From assembly GCF_016427565.1 (NCBI RefSeq), contig NZ_JAELXT010000031.1:1-50417 (forward strand): a stretch of DNA of 50,417 bases. Direction: 5' to 3'. Positions 43,354 to 50,417 of the stretch are shown here, piece by piece. This stretch comes from Microvirga splendida. GTDB lineage: Bacteria; Pseudomonadota; Alphaproteobacteria; Rhizobiales; Beijerinckiaceae. A program made the position numbers and the translations under genes. The notes under the pieces were generated by a model. That model had not been told where the DNA came from and did no database searches. It saw only the letters and a program-made list of their open reading frames with translations. The number at the start of each line of letters is the position of its first letter. Within the stretch, counting starts at the first letter, position 1.

Positions 43354-43668
43354 TGCGGACCTCTGCTTGTCGGCGCATACTTATGACAGCCTGCATCGGA
43401 ATACGAGAGACGGGCTCCATCTATGCCGTCTTTTTGCCGCATTGTGCCCCGTACTGCAGGTTACTAAGCCGTTAACGACGTTCGCAAGTGGCAGGGGACA
43501 ATTGGTTTCCTTGTTTCAGTTCGGCCGCTAGAATTGCTTGGTAAATGACAGATTACCGTGCGGAAGTGCCTTTAGGTTCATCCGTAGCGGCTGAGGCCAT
43601 GCATTCACCTTGCTTTTCGTGGATTGAGTGCGGCTTCAGAATCATCAGTTGCGTCACGAGGGCGGATC
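43354..43668. other. 315-base divergent region upstream of the GPR-like gene
   Basis: No gene is supported here. It must carry the promoters of the ferredoxin gene (-) and of the large gene (+). One CtrA-like site with a single mismatch, TTAC-TAAGCCG-TTAAC, is at 43461-43476. No terminator or repeat was seen. Confidence 0.45.
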
Positions 43669-46600
43669 ATGGCGACCGAGAACAAGAAGATGAAGGACCC
43701 GGCTGAGGCAGCCCTGACGGCTGTCGAGCAGGCACTGAACCTTGACGAGACTTTCGTGATCCACACTCCGGGTCGGTCAGGAGACAAGTCCTTTGGCGAC
43801 AAGCCCTTCGGCGACGATCCCAAGCTGCCCGACATCGACGACCACGACTTCACCAAGGGCCCCTTCGGCCTTGGGTCGGATTCCCTTTCCGCGCAGGCCG
43901 ACGATCACGATCCGCGGCTCGACGACATGGTCCGCTCCGGTTTCGTCGCCCCCGACCGGAATGCCGTCGCCAACGATGACCGCCAGAATGTCGGAGTGAT
44001 GCTGCAGGCCCTTCAGGTTCGCCCCTCCCGCCGCGCCTACTGGATGGCGGCTCTCCTGTCCCTCCTGTGGCTCGGCGGCATCGGCGCCCTCGTCTACACC
44101 CAGGGTATCACCACACCCGAGCAGTTGCTCGCTGCCTTCTCCACATCCCAGCTGGCGCTGGGCGCCGTGGGCCTCGTGGCTCCGGTCTTCCTGTTCTTCA
44201 TCGCCGCCATGCTCACCGTCCGCTCGCAGGAAATGAAGCTGGTGGCCCGCGCGGTCGGCGAGGTGGCCGCCCGCCTAGCCCAGCCCGAGAACTTCTCCAC
44301 CGACGCCGTCCTCTCCGTCTCCCAGGCCGTGCGCCGCGAAGTGGCGGCCGTCGGCGACGGCGTCGAGCGGGCGCTCGCCCGTGCCGGCGAGCTCGAGACT
44401 CTCGTGCGCAGCGAAATCTCGACGCTGGAGCGCGCTTATTCCGACAACGAGATCCGCATCCGCTCCCTCATCGACGAGCTCGTGGCGCAGCGCGAGGCCA
44501 TCGTGTCGAACGCGGAGCGCGTGCGCGGCTCGATCACCGGCGTGCATCAGAACCTGATCCAGGATCTGGACGGCGCCAGCGAGCGCGTCGTGTCCGCCGT
44601 GAGCGGCGCGGGCGACAAGGTCACCGCCTCGCTGGAGAAGCAGGGCGATCACATCACCCAGGCTCTCGGCCGCGCCGGCGAGCGCGTCGTCGAGGAGATG
44701 GCGAGCCGCGGCGTCGAGCTGGTCGAGCGCCTCGCAGGCTCCAGCGACGAGATCAAGAACGGCATCTCGGAAGTGGGCGTGACCATCACGACCGCCCTCG
44801 AGAGCAAGGCTCAGGACATCACCGGCGCCTTCGAGCGCACCGGCGACCTGCTGACCCGCCACCTGCAGGACGGTGCGAGCCAGGTGACCCGCACTCTGGC
44901 CGAGACCGGCCGCGGCGTGATCGACGCCCTCGCCCAGCAGGGCAACGACGTGCGCGAGGCCTTCGAGCAGACGGCCCGCACCCTGGAGGACAGCTTCACC
45001 CAGCGCGGCGCCGAGATCACCGAGAAGCTCGCTGCCACCGGCGGCGTGATCGCCGACGACATCTCCGCTCGCACGGCCGAGATGCGCGACCAGATCGCAG
45101 CAGCCGGCACATCCGTGAGCGAAGAGATCGTGACCCGCGGCACCCAGATGCGCGAGCAGCTCTCCGAGACCGGGACCACGCTGGTCCAGGCCCTCACCAC
45201 CAGCAGCAGCACCGTGCGCGAGGAATTTGCCCTCACGGCCGGCTCGCTGATCGAAGAGCTTGCCACCCGCGGCAGCTCCCTGCGCGAGCAGCTTGCCGGC
45301 ACCGGCGCCGGCGTCGTCGAGGAGATCGTTCTGCGCGGCAACGAGTTCCGCGAGAATCTGGCGGCCACCGCCGCGGACGTCACCCGCGAGATCGGCCAGC
45401 GCGGCACCGAGGTGCGGGAGCACCTTGAGGGCGCCGTACGGCTCGCCGACGAGTCCATCGGCACCCGTGTCGAGGATCTCGCCACGCGCCTCGAAAGCGC
45501 CAGCCTGCGCGTCAGCGAATCCGTCACGGTCCAGGGCCAGGCCCTCGAGACCAGCCTCACCCAGGCCGGCGAGCGCCTGTCGACCCTCATGGGGACCCAG
45601 GTGGAGGAGTTCCGCTCCGCGTTCGAACACCGCGGCCAGGAATTCTCCGAGACCCTGTCCCTTCACACCGAGGACGCGCAGACCCGTCTTGCCAACACGG
45701 CCAAGGAAATCGTGCTCGCCATCGCCAGCCAGGGCTCGCGCGTCAACGAGGCCCTCAACCGCACGGCCGAGACCCTGTCTACCACCGTCGACACCCGCAC
45801 CCGCGAGATGGAAGAGACCCTCGTGGCCCGTCTCACGGCCCTGGAGGACGTCACCACCCGCGGCAGCGAAGTGGCCGAGCGCATCTCCCGCGACGTGGGT
45901 AGCATGACGGAAACCATCACCGGCCGCCTCGAAGAGATGGACCGCCTGATCACCGTCCAGGGTCGCACCGTAGCCGAGTCCTTCGCCGAACGTGCCCGCG
46001 AGGCGACCACCGCCATCGAGACGCAGCTCTCGGCTCTCGAAGAGCATGCCTCCCGCCGCACCACCGAGATCACGGCCAGCTTCGACACCATTGTCGAACG
46101 TGTCGACAGCGTGCTCGGCGCCCGCTCGACGGCCCTCAACGAGGCCCTCGTGGTGCGCACCGGCGAGATGGCCCGCGTCATGGCCGAAGGCGGCCGCGAC
46201 GTGGCCACGGCCCTCCAGGCCCGCGTGGACGAGATCAGTCAGGCGATCACCGCCAAGACCAACGCCATCGCCGACACCCTGGCCTCCAGGGCCGAGCAGA
46301 TCGGCCAGTCCCTCGACGGCCGCATCGCCTCCATCAACGAGGTCCTGGGCAGCCGTGCCGATGAGATCGCCGAGACCCTCGGCACCCGCGCCTTCGAGAT
46401 CAACCAGACCCTGGGCAGCCGCGCGGAAGAGATCGCCGCGACCCTCGGCAGCCGTACCGAGGAGCTGGCCGCCGCTCTCAACCAGAGCGTCACGATGCTC
46501 GAGGATAGCGTCGTCAACCGTCTGACCGGCGCAGCAGAGACCATCGACGAGCGCGGCCAAGCCATTCTCGGCTCCCTCACCGGCCGCATCGGCGAGATCC

Positions 46601-48498
46601 GCTCGATCTTCGACACCGAGGGCGCCTCGCTCGTCGAGAGCCTGGGCAGCCGGGGAGAGGTCATCGGCCGCGAGGTTGCGGCCATCAGCGACACGACCCT
46701 GCGCAGCCTCGAAGAGCGCAGCAACGCCGTCATCGAGAGCCTGCAGGATCGAAGCACTACCCTCCTCTCGTCGCTCCAGGAGCGCACGATGGAGCTCACC
46801 GCTTCCTACATGCAGTCGTCCGAGGCCGTCCGCGTCTCGCTCAGCGAAGGAACCGAGCAGACGGTGGAGGCCCTCACCAGCGCGAACGAGCGCCTGCGGG
46901 GCGAGCTCACCGATGTGCTTGGCCGCCTGACCGACGCCAACCGCATGCTCCAGCAGGTGGCCGCTTCCGCCAGCAGCAATCTCGGCGCTGTCGAGGATGG
47001 CCTGGCCGGACGCGTCCTGCATATCGAGACGCTTCTCTCGGAGATCGCCACCCAGACGGGCCGCGCCTCCGACCAGGTGGCGGAGCAGGTCGACGAGTTG
47101 CGCAACGTGTCGTCGGGTGCGATCCAGCAGGCGCAGGAACTGGCCCGCAGCCTCGAGGAGCGCGGCCAGGCGCTCGCCAGCACCACGGGCGAGCAGACCC
47201 GCACCCTCACCGAGGCCGCGACTGCCCTGGAGCGCGTCGAGGCCCGCATGAACGAGGCTCTCTCCAGCCGCCAGCAGGCCTTGGACGAGCTCCTGACCCG
47301 GATCAGCGAGCGCTCGCAGGATCTCGAATCCGTGACCCGCTCCTTCACCACCCTGGTGGAGGGCTCGCTCCAGGACGCCGAGGCCAAGGCGCGCCAGATC
47401 GGCTCGGTTCTGGCCTCCGCGGCCGACACCACCACGACCGCCATCGGCGAGCAGTTCGAGCGCATCCGCGCTACCACCGGTGCGGAGAGCGAGCGGACGG
47501 CCGAGGCCCTGCGCGCCAGCTACGAGCAGGCGACCGCCGAGATGGCCGGCGCCTTGAGCAGCGCCACCACGAAGTTCCGCGACGCCATGGGCGAGCTGCG
47601 CGGCATGACGGGCCAGATCCAGCGCGAGCTGGAGGCCACCCGGGCCGAACTCCGCCGCGGCGTCGTCGAGCTGCCGCAGGAGACCCAGGAGACCACCGCC
47701 AACATGCGCCGCGTGGTCGCCGACCAGATCAAGGCTCTCAACGAGCTGTCCGCCCTGGTCTCGCGCTCCAACCGCCTCGTCGACGCAGCTCCCGCGGCCC
47801 AGCCGCGCAAGGCCGCCGTCAACGAGACCCCGGTCGCCGCGACCATGGCGGCGGTTGCCGCCGCGGTCGAGCAGCGCATCGCCCAGGCTCCGGCACCCGC
47901 CCCTGCGCCTGCCCCCGTGGCCCGTCAGGCCGAGCCGAAGCCTGCTCCCGCTCCGACGCCGGCCCCTGCTCCGGCGCCTGCGCGTCAGGCTGCTCCGGCG
48001 GCCGAGCGCCCGGCTCCCCGCCGTCAGGAGGCCCCCGCCCCTGAGGCCGGTGCCCGTGGCGGCTGGCTGTCGGACCTCCTGAACCGCGCCTCCCGCGAGG
48101 AGACGGTAGAACCGGCCCGCGGCAATGCAGGACGCACCGACCGTGCACGGGTCAACAGCCTCGAGTCGCTCGACTCGATCTCGGTCGACATCGCCCGCAT
48201 GATCGACCATGACGCGGCCGTGGAGCTGTGGGACCGCTACCGCCGGGGCGAGAGCAACGTGTTCACCCGCCGGCTCTATACCCTTCAGGGTCAGCAGACC
48301 TTCGACGAGATCCGTCGCAAGTACGGCCGTGACGATGAGTTCCGGCAGACGGTAGACCGCTACGTGGAGGAGTTCGAGCGCCTGCTCGCCGAGGTCTCCC
48401 GCGACGACCGGGACTCCATGCTGACGAAGACCTACCTCACGTCGGAGACCGGCAAGGTCTATACGATGCTGGCCCACGCCAGCGGCCGGTTCGACTGA
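43669..48498 (+). CDS. very long apolipoprotein-like coiled-coil protein, growth pole ring (GPR/RgsE) type
   Basis: The product is 1609 residues from ATG 43669 (GAGGG six bases upstream). The N-terminal 120 residues are acidic and disordered. Two transmembrane helices lie at about 121-145 and 162-184. From about 200 to 1370 there are near-continuous helical heptad/11-mer units (ATRGxEVREHL, GxRADEIAETLGTRAFEI) of the apolipoprotein A1/A4/E type. A Pro/Ala-rich linker follows (about 1377-1463), then a conserved C-terminal domain (SLESLDSISVDIARMIDHDA; ELWDRYRRGESNVFTRRLYT; ETGKVYTMLAHASGRFD). This architecture matches GPR of Agrobacterium and RgsE of Sinorhizobium, which form a ring at the growing pole. 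It is shorter than Agrobacterium GPR (about 2100). Assignment is by architecture and memory. Confidence 0.75.
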   Translation: MATENKKMKDPAEAALTAVEQALNLDETFVIHTPGRSGDKSFGDKPFGDDPKLPDIDDHDFTKGPFGLGSDSLSAQADDHDPRLDDMVRSGFVAPDRNAVANDDRQNVGVMLQALQVRPSRRAYWMAALLSLLWLGGIGALVYTQGITTPEQLLAAFSTSQLALGAVGLVAPVFLFFIAAMLTVRSQEMKLVARAVGEVAARLAQPENFSTDAVLSVSQAVRREVAAVGDGVERALARAGELETLVRSEISTLERAYSDNEIRIRSLIDELVAQREAIVSNAERVRGSITGVHQNLIQDLDGASERVVSAVSGAGDKVTASLEKQGDHITQALGRAGERVVEEMASRGVELVERLAGSSDEIKNGISEVGVTITTALESKAQDITGAFERTGDLLTRHLQDGASQVTRTLAETGRGVIDALAQQGNDVREAFEQTARTLEDSFTQRGAEITEKLAATGGVIADDISARTAEMRDQIAAAGTSVSEEIVTRGTQMREQLSETGTTLVQALTTSSSTVREEFALTAGSLIEELATRGSSLREQLAGTGAGVVEEIVLRGNEFRENLAATAADVTREIGQRGTEVREHLEGAVRLADESIGTRVEDLATRLESASLRVSESVTVQGQALETSLTQAGERLSTLMGTQVEEFRSAFEHRGQEFSETLSLHTEDAQTRLANTAKEIVLAIASQGSRVNEALNRTAETLSTTVDTRTREMEETLVARLTALEDVTTRGSEVAERISRDVGSMTETITGRLEEMDRLITVQGRTVAESFAERAREATTAIETQLSALEEHASRRTTEITASFDTIVERVDSVLGARSTALNEALVVRTGEMARVMAEGGRDVATALQARVDEISQAITAKTNAIADTLASRAEQIGQSLDGRIASINEVLGSRADEIAETLGTRAFEINQTLGSRAEEIAATLGSRTEELAAALNQSVTMLEDSVVNRLTGAAETIDERGQAILGSLTGRIGEIRSIFDTEGASLVESLGSRGEVIGREVAAISDTTLRSLEERSNAVIESLQDRSTTLLSSLQERTMELTASYMQSSEAVRVSLSEGTEQTVEALTSANERLRGELTDVLGRLTDANRMLQQVAASASSNLGAVEDGLAGRVLHIETLLSEIATQTGRASDQVAEQVDELRNVSSGAIQQAQELARSLEERGQALASTTGEQTRTLTEAATALERVEARMNEALSSRQQALDELLTRISERSQDLESVTRSFTTLVEGSLQDAEAKARQIGSVLASAADTTTTAIGEQFERIRATTGAESERTAEALRASYEQATAEMAGALSSATTKFRDAMGELRGMTGQIQRELEATRAELRRGVVELPQETQETTANMRRVVADQIKALNELSALVSRSNRLVDAAPAAQPRKAAVNETPVAATMAAVAAAVEQRIAQAPAPAPAPAPVARQAEPKPAPAPTPAPAPAPARQAAPAAERPAPRRQEAPAPEAGARGGWLSDLLNRASREETVEPARGNAGRTDRARVNSLESLDSISVDIARMIDHDAAVELWDRYRRGESNVFTRRLYTLQGQQTFDEIRRKYGRDDEFRQTVDRYVEEFERLLAEVSRDDRDSMLTKTYLTSETGKVYTMLAHASGRFD

Positions 48499-48912
48499 GC
48501 GGATCCCAGCCCATAGCCGAATACGAAAACGCGGCCTCTGGGACTTATGCCCTAAGCGTACATCGTAAGTGAGTGAGTGGCAAATAGATCAATATCTTCA
48601 GTGAATTGAGTAACATAATGTTGCGATGGATACATACATTGCAATACATCGTAATGCACGGAGCATGGAGGAATCCATGCTTCTTGTTTTTCAATCCCTC
48701 GGGATAGGTCTGGCCTTCATGGTTTTGGTGGCGAGCCGTAGTGGAGCGCCTGCTCGCCGATCACTGCGATGTCCGGGCGGCGCAATCTCAATCCTTTTGA
48801 CGCCCACCAGTCGTGATTACTTGACTGACGTCCGTGGAGCCGACCAAGATTGTCCGGGAACAGCAGCCATACTTGAAATGACAGACTGCACGCATTCGAT
48901 AACGCTTCTCGC
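48499..48912. other. 414-base region after the GPR-like gene
   Basis: Apart from the hairpin terminator at 48662-48692, I see nothing secure. A 96-codon frame (48626-48916, +) and an 89-codon minus frame (48717-48986, ending LRRPDIAVIGEQALHYGSPP) are open, but they show no family likeness and overlap each other. GC is lower than in the preceding gene, which marks the change to accessory DNA. Confidence 0.5.
48662..48692 (+). terminator. rho-independent terminator, probably of the GPR-like gene
   Basis: AGCATGGA and TCCATGCT form a perfect 8-bp stem around GGAA (48662-48681), followed by TCTTGTTTTTC. It lies 164 bases after the stop. Confidence 0.65.
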
Positions 48913-49161
48913 TTAGCGAGCGGACGAAGGTGTCTCCGGCGCGGACCGCTTTCGCGGCCTAACAAGAAGATCGGCTGCCTCGACACCTAAAGCCTTGGCA
49001 AGCCGATCCACCACGTCAATGGTAGCCGCGTAGACACTGCGCTCGATCGAACTGATGTAGGTCCGGTCAATCTCCGCCCGATGGGCAAGCTCCTCCTGCG
49101 AAAGCCCAGCAGCCTTTCGGTATCTTCTTACATTCTTGGCGAGCACATCCCGGATCGACAT
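48913..49161 (-). CDS. XRE/Cro-CI family small transcriptional regulator
   Basis: The product has 82 residues. The helix-turn-helix AGLSQEELAHRAEIDRTYIS (about 18-37) followed by SIERSVYAATIDVVDRLAKALG is the standard Cro/CI-type domain. A short basic tail follows (RPRKRSAPETPSSAR). Its promoter carries two operator-like sequences (49185-49209), which fits autoregulation. Such small solitary regulators are common in mobile or accessory regions. The target besides itself may be the divergent hypothetical gene at 49347. Confidence 0.92.
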   Translation of the reverse strand: MSIRDVLAKNVRRYRKAAGLSQEELAHRAEIDRTYISSIERSVYAATIDVVDRLAKALGVEAADLLVRPRKRSAPETPSSAR

Positions 49162-49184
49162 ACCCGAGATCGCACCGCCTTGTG

Positions 49185-49214
49185 GAGTATTCTTACACGG
49201 AGTATACTCTACAA
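49185..49214 (-). promoter_or_regulatory. XRE gene promoter with paired palindromic operators
   Basis: GAGTATACTC (49200-49209) is a perfect palindrome, and GAGTATTCTT (49185-49194) is a half-matching second copy 15 bases away. On the minus strand, -35-like TTGTAG (49209-49214) and -10-like AATACT (49186-49191) have a 17-base spacer. The two sites overlap both promoter elements, which is ideal for autorepression. Confidence 0.7.
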
Positions 49215-49346
49215 AATGGTCTTACCCGCTGGAAACTGCCCCCTACCTCTCGGCATAGTCCCTTCCGAACCAGTCGAATGGTTTGCTGCTCATCTAACGC
49301 AGCCATTTCGGCTGGCTTACGGCTCGTGAAGGAGACATAGGATCGA

Positions 49347-49895
49347 ATGACGTTTAGGCCCCTCATGAAGTGTTTCGATTACAGCCTGCCCGACTATCCG
49401 ACCCTGGTCTTCAGCAGTTCGATCCAGGTTGTTGATCGGCAGATACCAGCCTACGAGATTCATATTTCGGCCGAGGGGCCGCTCCAAGCCCGTATGGACT
49501 GGCGCTACAGCTTCGAACAATGGTGTCGAGGACACGGGCGCATCCTCACAAGAAAGCGTCCCTACCAGAATACCTCGACAAGCAGCGCGGTACTGAAGGG
49601 AACCCCTGCGATTGTTGCTTACATCGTCGACTGGATCGGTCTCGAATGGTTGGAGCGCACCATGGAGGAAAGCACAGCCGACCAAGCGCCAACAGACGTG
49701 TCAGCTCTCTTCGTTCAGCAGCAGGAGCTTCTGAGCCTCGTCCATAAGATTGATGCTCGGACGAGAGTGGCGGATTACCGGGCTTGGGCGGCAGCGCGCG
49801 CGATGCTGGGGCTCCCCCTCCCGACCACAGAGCTGACGTCAGGCAACTGGGACCATCTTTTTGAGCAAGACCAGAAGAACACTTCTCGAAAGTAA
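49347..49895 (+). CDS. hypothetical protein
   Basis: The product has 182 residues and is not recognised. It is soluble, with no signal peptide or membrane helix. The first half looks beta-rich (YPTLVFSSSIQVVDRQIPAY) and the second half helical (TDVSALFVQQQELLSLVHKI; DYRAWAAARAMLGLPLPTTE). AGGA a few bases before ATG 49347 gives modest start support. GC and codon use are more even than in the core genes, consistent with an accessory origin. It is divergent from the XRE gene. Confidence 0.6.
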   Translation: MTFRPLMKCFDYSLPDYPTLVFSSSIQVVDRQIPAYEIHISAEGPLQARMDWRYSFEQWCRGHGRILTRKRPYQNTSTSSAVLKGTPAIVAYIVDWIGLEWLERTMEESTADQAPTDVSALFVQQQELLSLVHKIDARTRVADYRAWAAARAMLGLPLPTTELTSGNWDHLFEQDQKNTSRK

Positions 49896-49980
49896 TACAA
49901 TGCACCACACGCCTTTAGAGAACTGGAGCACAGCCCTTAATCGAGCTCTCCTTAAGTGGATCAATCGTTGAAGGTCTATC

Positions 49981-50385
49981 ATGATCCTCAGGTATGCTCT
50001 CGGGCTCCTGATTCCCCCGGCCATCATGTTGGTGATCGGCTGGTACCTTGTGCAAACCGGGCACTTCAACGGTGTCGAGTTCTTGGCCTTTCTCGGCACG
50101 CCTGCTGCCGTGATGATTTTGGCGTGGGCCGCTGTTGTAGCCAGTGAGATCGCTAACCAACGAAGTGTAGGGCGACCGCAGCAAGTCCGTTCAAACAGGT
50201 TTCTTTTCTACTATCCTCTTGCTCCGGCCTTTTATCTGCTGGCTGGTGGGGGCGCCTTGTGGGCTGGCTGCATCAGTGAGGCGTATTTTATCGCTGTCGC
50301 TGGGACACCAGCCGCGGTCCTGACCCTGGCCTGGCTGGCCCTAGAGCACCGGACGATTACACGGACGCATATCCGGCTGCCTTGA
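49981..50385 (+). CDS. small membrane protein with internal duplication
   Basis: The product has 134 residues with about four transmembrane helices (about 3-24, 32-56, 77-97 and 101-120). The two halves repeat: GTPAAVMILAWAAVVASEIA near residue 39 and GTPAAVLTLAWLALEHRTIT near residue 108, each preceded by a hydrophobic helix and a short YFIAVA/EFLAFL segment. This suggests an internal duplication of a two-helix unit. AAGG before ATG 49981 supports the start. The function is unknown. It lies 85 bases after the preceding hypothetical gene. Confidence 0.65.
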   Translation: MILRYALGLLIPPAIMLVIGWYLVQTGHFNGVEFLAFLGTPAAVMILAWAAVVASEIANQRSVGRPQQVRSNRFLFYYPLAPAFYLLAGGGALWAGCISEAYFIAVAGTPAAVLTLAWLALEHRTITRTHIRLP

Positions 50386-50417
50386 GGAAGTTCCAACACT
50401 CCTGTGGCTCGAAGAGA

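Noticed and set aside
44275..48477. A 1400-codon open frame antisense to the GPR-like gene
   Set aside because: The sense frame has membrane helices, regular repeats and a conserved C-terminus. The antisense product is a low-complexity shadow of the same repeats.
48626..48986. Short frames on both strands after the GPR-like gene
   Set aside because: They overlap each other, have no family features or good ribosome sites, and one contains the terminator hairpin.

Overview
The window looks like chromosome of a high-GC alphaproteobacterium of the order Hyphomicrobiales (Rhizobiales). The closest fit is a Methylobacteriaceae member of the Microvirga type, though genus is an inference. The supporting signs are a Rhizobiales-type RecA with a GTTC-N7-GTTC SOS box, a CckA hybrid kinase, TTAA-N7-TTAAC CtrA-type sites, a one-cysteine DksA, a very long apolipoprotein-like protein of the growth pole ring (GPR/RgsE) type, and intergenic palindromes of kinds common in this order. 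No rRNA, tRNA, CRISPR array or intact insertion sequence was seen.

Layout. 0.2-4.3 kb (+): purB, two palindromic repeats, a cyclopropane fatty acid synthase, an RBBP9-like hydrolase and a Spy/LTXXQ periplasmic protein. 4.4-8.9 kb (-): rpsD, a frameshifted small gene, murI, a secreted alpha/beta hydrolase, a TrmJ-type RNA methyltransferase and a small lipoprotein. 9-14.6 kb (+): a secreted phospholipase A2-like protein, icd, a lower-GC toxin/immunity-like pair, a GFA-domain protein, and a DUF2231 membrane protein coupled to a lipoprotein sorbosone-dehydrogenase-like protein. 14.7-22.3 kb: alaS (-), an outer-membrane barrel protein (+), recA (-) and cckA (-). 22.7-27.0 kb: a FliO-domain protein (+) behind a perfect CtrA site, then dksA and a YcjF/YcjX-like pair (-).

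27.2-31.9 kb (-) holds two related large secreted repeat proteins of the RTX type. A third RTX protein, which shares only their C-terminal secretion module, lies at 36.7-38.7 kb (+). Between and after these are a conserved hypothetical protein, a GNAT acetyltransferase, a SixA-like phosphatase coupled to a MoxR ATPase, a cystathionine gamma-synthase family enzyme, a KefB-type antiporter, a CoxE-like VWA protein (the expected MoxR partner) with a small membrane protein, a universal stress protein and a 2Fe-2S ferredoxin. 43.7-48.5 kb is the GPR/RgsE-like gene. The last 1.9 kb has lower GC and carries an XRE regulator with its own operator-like palindromes and two orphan genes; it looks accessory.

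Together the window mixes housekeeping genes (purine synthesis, TCA cycle, translation, cell wall, DNA repair) with cell-cycle and polar-growth functions (CckA, CtrA-type sites, GPR-like protein) and envelope or secreted functions (RTX proteins, PLA2-like protein, barrel protein, Spy-like protein). The strongest candidates for something undescribed are the 56-residue alpha/beta-like repeat family in the two large RTX proteins, the orphan toxin/immunity-like pair at 11-12.1 kb, and the CtrA-type sites on both sides of cckA.
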